64,000 nucleotides of DNA from the NCBI GenBank assembly GCA_963721305.1, contig CAVRIR010000004.1, positions 248,001 to 312,000 of the forward strand. The letters run 5' to 3'. Numbering within the stretch: the first letter of the stretch is position 1; the number at the start of each line of letters is the position of its first letter. The stretch is from DATAES01 sp963721305 (GTDB lineage: Bacteria; Actinomycetota; Acidimicrobiia; Acidimicrobiales; JACDCH01). Below the pieces are notes generated by a model that worked only from the letters and a program-made list of their open reading frames with translations, ran no database searches and had not been told where the DNA came from. Position numbers and translations under genes: made by a program. Positions 35,557-43,411 of this stretch are shown here, piece by piece.

Positions 35557-36251
35557 CGGTTCGCACCGTCTGCGTAGCGCGTGGGATCGGCGATGCCGGC
35601 TTCGGCGAACCCACGGGCCCGCAACTGGCACGCGTCACATCCGCCGCACGCGGCGCCGTCGGCAGTCGGGTCGTAACAGCTCAACGTCATGGCGAAGTCG
35701 ACGCCCAGTGCCGTGCCCCGACGGATGATGTCGGCCTTGGTCATCTCGATCAGTGGGGCGTGGATGTGGAGATGCTGCGCCCCCTCGACGCCAGCCTTGG
35801 TCGCCAAGTGCGCCATCGCCTCGAACGCGGCGACGAACTCGGGCCGGCAGTCCGGGTAACCGCTGTAGTCCAGCGCGTTCACCCCGATGAAGACGTCACT
35901 CGAATCGAGCACCTCCGCGAACGCGAGCGCGAACGACAAGAAGATCGTGTTGCGCGCAGGCACGTAGGTGATCGGGATGTCATCTGCGTCATCGACCGCG
36001 CGTCCCTTCGGTACCGGCACGTCCGCGGTCAATGCCGAGCCGCCAAAAGCGCGCAGGTCGATGTCGACGACCCGGTGCTCGACCGCGCCGAGATGCGCGG
36101 CGACCTTCGTCGCGGCGTCGAGCTCGTCGGCGTGGCGCTGCCCGTACCGGAAGCTCAGGGCGTGTACCTCGAACCCGTCCGCGGCCGCGATCGCGGCGAC
36201 GGTCGCGGAGTCCAACCCTCCCGACAGCAACACGACCGCAGGCGCTCCCAT
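35553..36251 (-). CDS. queC: 7-cyano-7-deazaguanine synthase QueC
   Basis: A 232-residue ATP-dependent nitrile-forming enzyme. PP-loop VVLLSGGLDSATVAAIA, LSFRYGQRHADEL, YVPARNTIFLSFALAFAE and the C-terminal zinc site (SCYDPTADGAACGGCDACQL) are complete. First gene of a leftward three-gene queuosine operon. Confidence 0.95.
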   Translation of the reverse strand: MGAPAVVLLSGGLDSATVAAIAAADGFEVHALSFRYGQRHADELDAATKVAAHLGAVEHRVVDIDLRAFGGSALTADVPVPKGRAVDDADDIPITYVPARNTIFLSFALAFAEVLDSSDVFIGVNALDYSGYPDCRPEFVAAFEAMAHLATKAGVEGAQHLHIHAPLIEMTKADIIRRGTALGVDFAMTLSCYDPTADGAACGGCDACQLRARGFAEAGIADPTRYADGANR

Positions 36252-36281
36252 GAGGACCCAAGCGTACGGTCGGCGCGGTCG

Positions 36282-36941
36282 TCAGGCGCCGAGGACCTCG
36301 TGCACGAACTCGGTCACCCGTTCGAGCAGCAAGTCGCCGACGCCGCTCAGTAGGTGTCCCTCGTTCGGCAGGACGACGAGCTCGCCGCCACCGGCGATGA
36401 AGCGCACCATCTCGCTCGCTTGCAGCGGCAACAGCTCGTCGCGGTCCCCGTGGAACAGCAGCAGCGGGCGACCGGCGAGCTCCTCCGCGTCCTCGCATCC
36501 GGCCGACTGGGTCGCGAACGTCACGACGCCCGCGACCGCATCACCGAGCGCGCACGCGGTGCGCACCGCGATCGCGCCGCCGAAGGAATGTCCCATCGTG
36601 ACGGCCTTGCGAGCCCCGGACCGAGCCGCGAGATCGACAGCCGCGCACAGGTCGATCGTGCAGCGGTCGAGGTCGTTCGGTCTGCGGTAGCCCACTCGCA
36701 AGGTTCCGATGCCCTCGGCCGCCAAGGTCTCACCGAGCTCTTGGTACAGACCTCCGGCGGGGCCGAGCAGCCCACCCATCGCGCCACCGCAGGCGACCAC
36801 GATCCGCTCGGCGTCACGGGGACCGTGCCACAACACGGTGAGCAAGCCGTGCATCGTGAACACCTCGACGTGGCGGATGCCCGGCGCGAGCTCGACCTCC
36901 TGCTTCGCGATCGCGTCGAGGAGGTCGAGGGGTGCGGTCAT
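36282..36941 (-). CDS. Alpha/beta hydrolase (dienelactone hydrolase-like)
   Basis: A 219-residue serine hydrolase: nucleophile elbow TMGHSFGGAIAVR, acid region LLLFHGDRDELLPL and His in VVLPNEGHLLSG. The oxyanion region is ACGGAMGGLLGP. No signal peptide. ATG 36941 overlaps the L,D-transpeptidase stop, making it the last gene of the chain from the HprK-like kinase. Substrate unknown. Confidence 0.82.
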   Translation of the reverse strand: MTAPLDLLDAIAKQEVELAPGIRHVEVFTMHGLLTVLWHGPRDAERIVVACGGAMGGLLGPAGGLYQELGETLAAEGIGTLRVGYRRPNDLDRCTIDLCAAVDLAARSGARKAVTMGHSFGGAIAVRTACALGDAVAGVVTFATQSAGCEDAEELAGRPLLLFHGDRDELLPLQASEMVRFIAGGGELVVLPNEGHLLSGVGDLLLERVTEFVHEVLGA

Positions 36942-37672
36942 GGCTCCACGTCGACCGGCGTGCCCAGCGGCAACAAGGGCTCGAGCTTCGAGATGTCGCT
37001 GTTGGACAGGCGGACGCAACCGTGGGTCGCGTCGGCACCGATCAGGTCGGGCCGGTCGGTGCCGTGCAGTCCGAGCTGACCGTCCCCGTCGGCGAAGTTC
37101 TGGAGGACGAGCGAGTGTCCTGACAACCCGTACGCATACGGACCGTACGGTCCTGCCGGGTCCGGTACCGAGAGCAACTCGGTCAGGTAGAAGAGGCCGG
37201 ACGGGGTTGGCGTCGCCTGGGCGCCCACCGCCACCTTGGTGTCGAGCACGACCGACCGACCGTTGTGCACGACCAGATGATGGTCGCTCAAGTCGACCGC
37301 GACCGAGTACGTCACGATGGTCTCCTCCACATCGGACCGGCGCACCCAGCCTTCGCTGCCGTTCGGACGAACGGGCAGCAGGACCTGGAGCCATTGCGCC
37401 TGCCGCTGGCGGACGAGCGTGACGATCGGAACCAGCGGCTTGGGCGGTGAAAGCGTCAGCGACAGCTGCGTGTCACCGGGATGGTCGTACACGGCGAGCG
37501 TGCCCGTGTTCGCGGTCGCGACGATCGACGATCCGGGCGCGGAACCATCGGACTGACCGCTCGCGCTCGAACTTCCGGGCAAGAGCAGATACGCCATCCC
37601 GCCGACGAGGAACAGGGCGACGATGATCGCCACCGTGCGCAGACCGCTTCGCTTTTCCCGCCACCGCCGCAT
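36938..37672 (-). CDS. L,D-transpeptidase (YkuD), membrane-anchored
   Basis: A 244-residue exported enzyme making 3-3 peptidoglycan cross-links or attaching proteins to the wall. One N-terminal helix (TVAIIVALFLVGGMAYLLL), a beta-rich SH3-like segment (LLPVRPNGSEGWVRRSDV), then the YkuD domain: HHLVVHNGRSVV, GYxxP-type VGAQATPTPSGLFYLTE, and catalytic GLHGTDRPDLIG then DATHGCVRLSNSDIS. The start is ATG 37672 or GTG 37675, both overlapping the nucleotidyltransferase stop. Its place in a kinase/PqqD operon is unusual. Confidence 0.92.
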   Translation of the reverse strand: MRRWREKRSGLRTVAIIVALFLVGGMAYLLLPGSSSASGQSDGSAPGSSIVATANTGTLAVYDHPGDTQLSLTLSPPKPLVPIVTLVRQRQAQWLQVLLPVRPNGSEGWVRRSDVEETIVTYSVAVDLSDHHLVVHNGRSVVLDTKVAVGAQATPTPSGLFYLTELLSVPDPAGPYGPYAYGLSGHSLVLQNFADGDGQLGLHGTDRPDLIGADATHGCVRLSNSDISKLEPLLPLGTPVDVEP

Positions 37673-38787
37673 CACCCCAGCGCCAACTCCTTTCGCGTCT
37701 TCGCCAACGCGGGTGGCGCCGCGCTGCGCCAACTCGCGCTCACGAAGGAACGAACGCGCGTGCCCACCGAACGTTCGCCGTACGTTCGGAGCGACGCGGA
37801 CAACATGCGTGCCAGCGCGGCGCGATCGGACCACGACGGCAACGCCACGAGGAGCCCGATCGTCGCCGACGCCCAGGGCGCGTGCTCGTCGAGCGAGCAC
37901 CGCATCCTGAAGTCTCGATCTCGGCTGCGGAGGTGCGACAACCAGTCGAGCTCGACGCCGAGATGGGCGCGCACGAGGGACGCGGCGCGGGCGATCACCG
38001 GCTCGAGGTCCCAGCGCATCGCGATCGACACGATCTCGTCGGGATCGATGCCACCGGCACCGATCATCGCGATGTCCCGCAGCGACGTGAGGCGAGGCGC
38101 ACGGTTGCCGACGGCGGTGTGGACGCACGCATGGACAAAGCGGCGGTGGATCTCCAGGGCCTCGACCGCGGTGCCACCGATGTCCAGCAGCGGACCGCGG
38201 CACCACAGCTCCCGCTCGGGGATCCCGACCGAGAACGGCCCGTACACGATCGTTCGGTGCAGATCGATCTCGAGGCCGTCGCTCGACACGAACGTGACGG
38301 ACTTCGCGAAGCGGCTGTCGAACCCGGGTGTGAACTCCGGGCTTCGCCGCGTGAACCCGAGCGCCCGCAAGACGTCGCACGCGGACTCGTAGTGGCGCGT
38401 TTCCACCAACAGGTCGGCATCGCCGTAGCTGCGCAGTGCGGGATCGACGTAGTCCAAGTGGGCCGTCGCCGCGCCCTTCAGCAGCCGCATGCGCAAGCCG
38501 GCTTCCGCGAAGGCCGTCGCGATCGTGCGCACGAGGTCGTCGATGCGCACCGCGAGCGCCATCGCCTCGACGTGGATCCGTTCGGCCTCGTCGTGCTGCG
38601 CGTCGGAGACCAGCAGACCGCCCCCCTCGATCATCGATGCGAAGGGTCCCTCGAGGCGCTCTTCACGCACCGTGTACACGAGCTGGGCCCAGTCGTCCGG
38701 CGCGACGGCCACCGGCTGCCGATCTCGACGACCGGATTCAGAGATGCCCCAGGCCGCGATCGCACGCGCCGTCGAGTCGACGCTCAC
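37672..38787 (-). CDS. Uncharacterised nucleotidyltransferase (PF14907-like)
   Basis: A 371-residue protein of the nucleotidyltransferase-fold family often found in RiPP and lasso-peptide clusters. MRLLKGAATAHLDYVDPALR leads to the metal dyad in SYGDADLLVETRHYESA, followed by LGFTRRSPEF and GLEIDLHRTIVYG with the third Asp. DIGGTAVEALEIHRRFVHAC is the conserved helical part. GTG 38787 overlaps the PqqD stop (GTGA). Such proteins may modify a peptide or a tRNA-like group; activity here is unknown. Confidence 0.78.
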   Translation of the reverse strand: MSVDSTARAIAAWGISESGRRDRQPVAVAPDDWAQLVYTVREERLEGPFASMIEGGGLLVSDAQHDEAERIHVEAMALAVRIDDLVRTIATAFAEAGLRMRLLKGAATAHLDYVDPALRSYGDADLLVETRHYESACDVLRALGFTRRSPEFTPGFDSRFAKSVTFVSSDGLEIDLHRTIVYGPFSVGIPERELWCRGPLLDIGGTAVEALEIHRRFVHACVHTAVGNRAPRLTSLRDIAMIGAGGIDPDEIVSIAMRWDLEPVIARAASLVRAHLGVELDWLSHLRSRDRDFRMRCSLDEHAPWASATIGLLVALPSWSDRAALARMLSASLRTYGERSVGTRVRSFVSASWRSAAPPALAKTRKELALG

Positions 38788-39074
38788 GAAGCCACCACCA
38801 CTTCCATCTCGACCAGGGCGTCGACGATCTGCTCGACCACCATGAGGTCGATCACGTCGGTCGATGGCTCGTCGCCCGGTGTGACCACGCGATCCCAGAC
38901 GCTCGCCGCCGGACCGATCAGCTCGGTCGGGTCTCCTCCTGGCGGGAGCAGGACGACACTGCCCGCCGTGCGCCGCCACAGCACCTCAGGATTCGGGACG
39001 TAGCGTGAAGTTCTGCAAGTTCGTGCCGGGACGGGGCGAGCCTCCTGCTCACGCTCCGTCGACGGTTGACGCAT
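38784..39074 (-). CDS. PqqD-like protein (second copy)
   Basis: A 96-residue protein whose core (SRYVPNPEVLWRRTAGSVVL, ELIGPAASVWDRV, VVEQIVDALVEMEVVV) matches the winged-helix PqqD / RiPP recognition element. ATG 39074 has GGAGG at ideal spacing. The stop overlaps the nucleotidyltransferase start. It is more diverged than its neighbour at 39272 and begins with about 25 extra residues. PqqD domains bind leader peptides for tailoring enzymes. Confidence 0.72.
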   Translation of the reverse strand: MRQPSTEREQEARPVPARTCRTSRYVPNPEVLWRRTAGSVVLLPPGGDPTELIGPAASVWDRVVTPGDEPSTDVIDLMVVEQIVDALVEMEVVVAS

Positions 39075-39195
39075 CCCGTACCTCCGAGTCCGCCGATCCC
39101 GATGCGGCAAGAGATGGGTGCTGCTGTGGTCCCGCCCGCAGCTGTATCTCGAGCGCTTCGTCTTGGCTAGAAGGTACCCGCGACCACCAGCACTC

Positions 39196-39300
39196 TCACG
39201 CGGCGTGTTCTTCGCCGGGGCCAGACGATCGGTTCGGCGACCACTTTCCGTAGCCCCCCGCGGCGCTTCCTTCAGGTGTCGGAGCGTCCCTCCGCGGCAT
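39196..39300 (-). CDS. Possible short Gly-rich peptide, candidate RiPP precursor
   Basis: A 34-residue frame from ATG 39300 to TGA 39196, overlapping the end of the first pqqD in another frame and running into the gap before the second. AGGGG lies 8 bases upstream. The peptide has a basic start (MPRRDAPTPEG) and an aromatic, Gly/Ser-rich tail (AAGGYGKWSPNRSSGPG). It has no Cys and no Asp/Glu at lasso ring positions. The placement between two PqqD genes is the only reason to list it. Confidence 0.28.
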   Translation of the reverse strand: MPRRDAPTPEGSAAGGYGKWSPNRSSGPGEEHAA

Positions 39301-39556
39301 CGATGAGCCCCTGATCGCAGAGCCTGGCGCAGAACTGCAGCACGTCGCGGCGAATGGACTCGGCGGGAGCATCGACGCTCGACGCGATCCCATCGCAGAT
39401 CGCATCGACCGTGTCCACACCGTCGAGTGCGGTCCAGATGGAGGCCCCCCAACGATCGAGCTCGAAGAGCTGGCCGGTCGCGCTGTCGAACAGCACTGCC
39501 TCACCGTCCACGACAACCCAGTCGACCCGCTCGGCGCGGCGGTAGCGAGCGGTCAT
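39272..39556 (-). CDS. PqqD family peptide-binding protein
   Basis: A 94-residue RiPP recognition element: RVDWVVVDGEAVLFDSATGQ, LFELDRWGASIWTALDGVDT and VDAPAESIRRDVLQFCARLC follow the PqqD three-strand, three-helix pattern. The ATG overlaps the stop of the HprK-like kinase. In known systems PqqD hands a leader peptide to a radical SAM enzyme, protease or cyclase; none is encoded nearby. Confidence 0.85.
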   Translation of the reverse strand: MTARYRRAERVDWVVVDGEAVLFDSATGQLFELDRWGASIWTALDGVDTVDAICDGIASSVDAPAESIRRDVLQFCARLCDQGLIDAAEGRSDT

Positions 39557-40389
39557 CCGCCCGACGCGTCCCGCGGGGCAGCGCAGTGCTCCTCGAACGC
39601 GACATCGATCGCTTCCGCGACAGCGAAGGGATCACCGAGCTGCACTGCGTAGCAGGGGTGTTCCACCATCGACGCGAGCACGTCGAGGCCACGCTGTCGA
39701 TGTCGGGTGAGGTTCCATGCCGACGACGCCAGCGCGGCAACCGCTGCCGCCGGTCGCAACCGCTCGAGACACACATCCGCGCTCGGTTGCACCGACGGAA
39801 CGACGACCATGGCGACCCCGGTCGGTTCGCCGGGCGCGAACGCGACCCGAGTGACTTCAGGCGGGTTGCCGGCGCCGGCCTCCGCGAGGCCTAACAAGGC
39901 CGCCGCCGGCAACTCCACCTTTGCGGCGCGCGGATACCGCGCAATCGCTCTTGTGCCCGGATCGATTGCAGTGATCTCGTCCGTGACATATCGCCACCCG
40001 CGGGTCGCGAGTGAACCCACCACCGTGGTTTTTCCTGCACCCGCCGCGCCCGGGATGATCACGGCCAATCCGTCGCGTTCTGCGGCTGCAGCGTGCAACA
40101 GCAGGAAGCGGTCGGATTGTCGCACTGCGGCATCGTCGATCGCCCAGAACAGGAGCTCGACGGCCATGTGCGCGCCGGTGATGCTCCCGAGCGGCTCGTC
40201 GGCTCGCCGCAGCGAGTACTCCTCGAAGCCGTCGACTCGCTCGAGCCGGTACGTGACCATGGCCCCGCGCGGGGCGCCGACGGGACGAAGCGAGTCGAGC
40301 AACGGCTCGACCTCCGCGGCAAGAGCCGCCGGTGCCTCGACCGCGAACACATGGTCGAGGGCTTCGAACGGACCGATGCGGACGTTCAA
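39553..40389 (-). CDS. HPr kinase-like protein of RiPP-associated type
   Basis: A 278-residue P-loop protein similar to HprK C-terminal domains. Walker A is IIPGAAGAGKTTVVGSLATR; GWRYVTDEITAID carries the expected acidic residue, and LPAAALLGLAEAGAGNPPEV follows. N-terminal strands precede the P-loop instead of a full HprK N-domain. Relatives next to PqqD and nucleotidyltransferases in lasso clusters phosphorylate a peptide Ser. TTG at 40389 overlaps the stop of a short upstream frame, giving tight coupling. Confidence 0.8.
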   Translation of the reverse strand: MNVRIGPFEALDHVFAVEAPAALAAEVEPLLDSLRPVGAPRGAMVTYRLERVDGFEEYSLRRADEPLGSITGAHMAVELLFWAIDDAAVRQSDRFLLLHAAAAERDGLAVIIPGAAGAGKTTVVGSLATRGWRYVTDEITAIDPGTRAIARYPRAAKVELPAAALLGLAEAGAGNPPEVTRVAFAPGEPTGVAMVVVPSVQPSADVCLERLRPAAAVAALASSAWNLTRHRQRGLDVLASMVEHPCYAVQLGDPFAVAEAIDVAFEEHCAAPRDASGG

Positions 40390-40541
40390 CCACTGACCCC
40401 ATGCTCGTCCCGTCTGTCGAGCAGCGACGGCAGCCCGCAGACGATCGAAGGATGCCCAGCCGTCTCGATCTCCTCCCTCAGGGCACTGAGCTGTTCCTCC
40501 AGTGTCTCATCTGGCCGAGTACCGGTGATCCGCAGGGTCAG
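40386..40541 (-). CDS. Short frame between pstB and HprK-like gene, start unclear
   Basis: An open, coding-like frame of about 51 codons (LTLRITGTRPDETLEEQLSA, IVCGLPSLLDRRDEHG) runs from the pstB stop to a TGA overlapping the TTG of the HprK-like gene. It has no ATG, GTG or TTG in frame; only CTG codons occur. It may use CTG, be missing a base, or be untranslated. No family is recognised. Confidence 0.3.
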   Translation of the reverse strand: MTLRITGTRPDETLEEQLSALREEIETAGHPSIVCGLPSLLDRRDEHGVSG

Positions 40542-41386
40542 CCGAAGCGGCCCATCACGTAGTCCATGGTGCGCGGGTCCGACGGGGCCTCGAACATCCG
40601 GTCGGTCGGCCCCTGCTCCACGATCACTCCGGGCGTGTTCTGCTCCGCGAGGAAGAAGGCGCATCGATCCGACACCCGAGCGGCCTGCTGCATGTTGTGC
40701 GTGACGATGACGATCGTGACATCGGCAACGAGCTCGGAGATCGTGGCCTCGATTCGTCGCGTCGAGGTCGGGTCGAGGGCAGAGCACGGCTCGTCCATCA
40801 GCAGCACACGCGGATGAACAGCGAGCGCCCGCGCGATGCAGAGCCGCTGCTGCTGTCCCCCGGACAGTGCGCCGCCGGGTTGCCGCAACCGGTCGCGTAC
40901 CTCTTTCCAGAGACCCGCCTTCGTGAGGCACTCCTCGACCAGGCCGTCCTTCGTGCTTCGATCCACTCGCGTGCCGGTCAGCCGCAGACCGGCGACCGTG
41001 TTGTCGTAGATCGACATCGCGGGAAACGGATTGGGCTTCTGGAACACCATCCCGATCTGCCGGCGAGCGTCGATCACCTTGCGCCGGACGTCGTAGATGT
41101 CCGCACCGTCAAGCAGTACCTCGCCGGCAAGCGCCGCACCGGGGATCATCTCGTGCATCCGGTTCAGGATCCGCAGGAACGTGGACTTGCCGCAGCCGGA
41201 CGGACCGATGAGCGCCGTGACTGCTCCCGCCTGCATCGACAGCGTTACCCGGTCGAGCACGTAGTGATCACCGAACCAGGCCGAGACCTCCCGAGCGACC
41301 AACGCGCCGGGTCGTTGCTCCCTCACGATCGCGGTATCGAGCGTGTCCGCGGTGGGCGGAACGGGGGGATCGGCGAGCGCGCTCAT
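40538..41386 (-). CDS. pstB: Phosphate ABC transporter ATP-binding protein PstB
   Basis: A 282-residue ATPase energising phosphate import. Walker A ALIGPSGCGKSTFLRILNRM, the PstB-typical MVFQKPNPFPAMSIYDNTVA, signature GALSGGQQQRLCIARALA, Walker B VLLMDEPCSALDP and the C-terminal DYVMGRFG. About 30 extra N-terminal residues precede the domain. Unusually it is separated from pstS, pstC and pstA by the surface-protein genes at 41.4-50.7 kb, though all lie on the same strand. Confidence 0.95.
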   Translation of the reverse strand: MSALADPPVPPTADTLDTAIVREQRPGALVAREVSAWFGDHYVLDRVTLSMQAGAVTALIGPSGCGKSTFLRILNRMHEMIPGAALAGEVLLDGADIYDVRRKVIDARRQIGMVFQKPNPFPAMSIYDNTVAGLRLTGTRVDRSTKDGLVEECLTKAGLWKEVRDRLRQPGGALSGGQQQRLCIARALAVHPRVLLMDEPCSALDPTSTRRIEATISELVADVTIVIVTHNMQQAARVSDRCAFFLAEQNTPGVIVEQGPTDRMFEAPSDPRTMDYVMGRFG

Positions 41387-41414
41387 CGAACTTCCTCACT
41401 GGTTGGCAACGACT

Positions 41415-42380
41415 TCATGACAGGTTGGGCAGCAGTCGCATGAACTCGTCCACGACGTACACCGAGACGAGAACGGCGAGTGGCACGAGGACGATCCATG
41501 TCTGCTGGTGGCCCCATCGATGCCAGGACCAGACGATGGCGATGGCAACGACCACGAGCGCTTCGAGCCAGAGCACCAGCGCCCACAACGTGCTGGTGTC
41601 GGTGCCGAGCGGTTGCTCGGCGGCCGGCAGCAGCGACGACGGGATCACGCTCGGCGGTGTCGTGAACGTCTGCGTTTGCAGATCGGCGTCGACACGGAGG
41701 ACACCGCCCGGAACGAACGGGAGGCCAGTGGCGGTCTCGAGCACGACGCGCCCTTTCCCCTGCGCGACCGGGGGCGGCGCCGGATCGCCACCTTCCCGCT
41801 TGTCGATCACGGTGAACGTCGAGACTCCCTGACCCGTCGTGACCTTGATCGTGTCACCGTTCCGAAGCTCGTGAAGATGCTTGAACGGACCGCCGTAGGC
41901 GGCAGCACGACCAAAGATCACCGACGTCCCGACCTGTCCGGGCAGCGGCGTGTCTCGACGGTGCCCTGGGCCGTCCATCAGCACTTCGCTCGTGGTTCCC
42001 TCGCCCACGACCTCGTGAACGTGCAACGAGGGGATCTCGACGAGCGCGACCGGCGTGCCGAGCTCGAGGAGGTGGCCGGCCCGGTCCGTCTGGCCGAGGG
42101 GCGCGGTCCCCTGCGCGAGCTCGTAGCGGAAGAGGTCGTAGGCGCGCTGTTGCGCGGATCGATGGTGGAGCGCGCTCAGCACGACGAGATGCACGACGAG
42201 AGCCGCAGCCATGAGGGTGAGTACGACCATGGCGGTTCCGGCCACGCTGCGTGCGGCACCGGGCGATGGCGGGCGCCCGCCGCCTTCGGCTGGCGCGCCG
42301 GTGTCCGACGCGCCAGGAGGTTCCGATTCGGTTTCGCGGTAGCTGGGGGGCGCCTCGGTGACTGTCACATGCGCGTCCAC
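41415..42380 (-). CDS. Sortase-like membrane protein without catalytic cysteine
   Basis: A 321-residue protein with an N-terminal helix (AGTAMVVLTLMAAALVVHLV), a sortase-fold domain and two C-terminal helices (WALVLWLEALVVVAIAIVWS and a second near IVLVPLAVLVSVYV). Sortase landmarks are recognisable: VEIPSLHVHEVVGEGT, GPGHRRDTPLPGQVGTSVIF and LPFVPGGVLRVDADL. However, the AGHR catalytic His position reads FGRA, the TLxTC motif reads VVLETATG, and the whole protein has no Cys. It cannot act as a Cys transpeptidase. The start (ATG 42380 or GTG 42368) overlaps the end of the LARTG protein gene. Confidence 0.72.
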   Translation of the reverse strand: MDAHVTVTEAPPSYRETESEPPGASDTGAPAEGGGRPPSPGAARSVAGTAMVVLTLMAAALVVHLVVLSALHHRSAQQRAYDLFRYELAQGTAPLGQTDRAGHLLELGTPVALVEIPSLHVHEVVGEGTTSEVLMDGPGHRRDTPLPGQVGTSVIFGRAAAYGGPFKHLHELRNGDTIKVTTGQGVSTFTVIDKREGGDPAPPPVAQGKGRVVLETATGLPFVPGGVLRVDADLQTQTFTTPPSVIPSSLLPAAEQPLGTDTSTLWALVLWLEALVVVAIAIVWSWHRWGHQQTWIVLVPLAVLVSVYVVDEFMRLLPNLS

Positions 42381-43312
42381 GCGTGCCGGCGGCGCCGCGC
42401 CAAGAGGATCACGATGATCCCGAGGTACGTGAGCATGCCGCCGATCACCGCCGACGGCGCCACGTGTGCGCCGGTTCGCGCGAGCGGTGCGACGTTCGTC
42501 GTGCTCTCCGCGAGAACCGACGGGTCTCCCGACCCGGTTGTTGACCCGCCGTTGGTCGGCGACGTCCCCGCGAGCGTCGTTGTCGTCGTGCTGTCAGACG
42601 ACGACGACGACGAAGACGACGACGACGACGAACTCGAGGCCGAACTCGGGTCCGAGCTCGAAGACGAAGACGAAGACGACGAGGACGAGGACGAGGACGA
42701 GGAGGTGTCCGTCCCAGTGGCCCAGGTCTCACCGTCGGGATCGGAGGCGCTCGCGGTGAACGTCACCGCTGCGTTCCAGAACTTGTCGCCTTGACCGGTC
42801 GTGGTCGCACAGGCGAGACCGACGTTGTAGCCGCCCGGCGCGAGCACGAGCTTCGTGCCGCCTTGGTCGGTGGTGGCGAAGAGACTCCAATTGAAGTTCG
42901 GGACCTGGATGACCTGACCCGTGACCGTCGCGGTGTTCGCGGCCATGTAGGCGGTGCCAGTGGTATCGACCAGCGGGTTCCCACTGCTCGGTCCGGTCGA
43001 CGGGTTGAAGGTGAGTGTCGCTGGGTCGACCGAGGACGGAACGACGTAGCTGTAGACGTGGAATCCGCCGGACGCCGTGTCACCCGAGCACGCCGCCTGC
43101 GCAGGCAGGTTGAGGGTCCACGACGTGGCCGACCCGCCAGTTGTGAGCGGCAAGTTGTCGCCGGGATCGGTTGGCACCGCGGCTCCGCCGCTGGTGCCGT
43201 CCGCGCCGGCGTTCGTCGTCCCGAACAGGAAGAAGGCCGCGACGACGCATCCGACCATCACGGCGACCACGTGATGGAGAGCTCGCTTGTGGTCTCGCCG
43301 CACAACGGACAT
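42365..43312 (-). CDS. Secreted paralogue 1: surface protein with LARTG sorting signal
   Basis: A 315-residue exported protein from ATG 43312 (AAAGG upstream). Signal segment VVAVMVGCVVAAFFLFGTTN; then the shared domain: AACSGDTASGGFHVYSYVVP, TLTFNPSTGPSSGNPLVDTT, QVPNFNWSLFATTDQGGTKL, GYNVGLACATTTGQGDKFWN. A long Ser/Asp-Ser tract (DNA 42590-42710) and Thr linker lead to PLARTGAHVAPSA, a helix (VIGGMLTYLGIIVILLA) and RRRR, a sorting signal of the LAxTG type linked to class E sortases. The sortase-like gene overlaps it. Domain function unknown. Confidence 0.8.
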   Translation of the reverse strand: MSVVRRDHKRALHHVVAVMVGCVVAAFFLFGTTNAGADGTSGGAAVPTDPGDNLPLTTGGSATSWTLNLPAQAACSGDTASGGFHVYSYVVPSSVDPATLTFNPSTGPSSGNPLVDTTGTAYMAANTATVTGQVIQVPNFNWSLFATTDQGGTKLVLAPGGYNVGLACATTTGQGDKFWNAAVTFTASASDPDGETWATGTDTSSSSSSSSSSSSSSSSSDPSSASSSSSSSSSSSSSSDSTTTTTLAGTSPTNGGSTTGSGDPSVLAESTTNVAPLARTGAHVAPSAVIGGMLTYLGIIVILLARRRRHAWTRM

Positions 43313-43356
43313 CTGGTTGCCTTTCACGTCGATCGTCTGAAAGTCGAGCACGCCGA

Positions 43357-43385
43357 TGGCCGGAGCGCCGTTGGCGCCCCGGCCA
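43357..43385 (-). terminator. Strong hairpin between surface-protein genes
   Basis: TGGCCGGAGCGCC and GGCGCCCCGGCCA form a 13-bp stem with one mismatch and a three-base loop, 27 bases after the stop of the gene at 43412 and 45 bases before the start at 43312. No U-run follows on the minus strand, so it may be a terminator, processing site or translational barrier. Confidence 0.55.
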
Positions 43386-43411
43386 CCTCTGGGGATGCAA
43401 TGGCGTTTCGA

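Noticed and set aside
39196..39300. Lasso-peptide cluster
   Set aside because: HprK, PqqD and nucleotidyltransferase fit, but no asparagine-synthetase-like cyclase or leader protease is within the window and the short peptide lacks Asp/Glu at ring positions 7-9.
41508..42794. A 428-codon plus-strand frame over the sortase-like gene
   Set aside because: It is antisense to two overlapping genes with signal peptides and domain motifs, and its acidic end is just the complement of the Ser-repeat tract.
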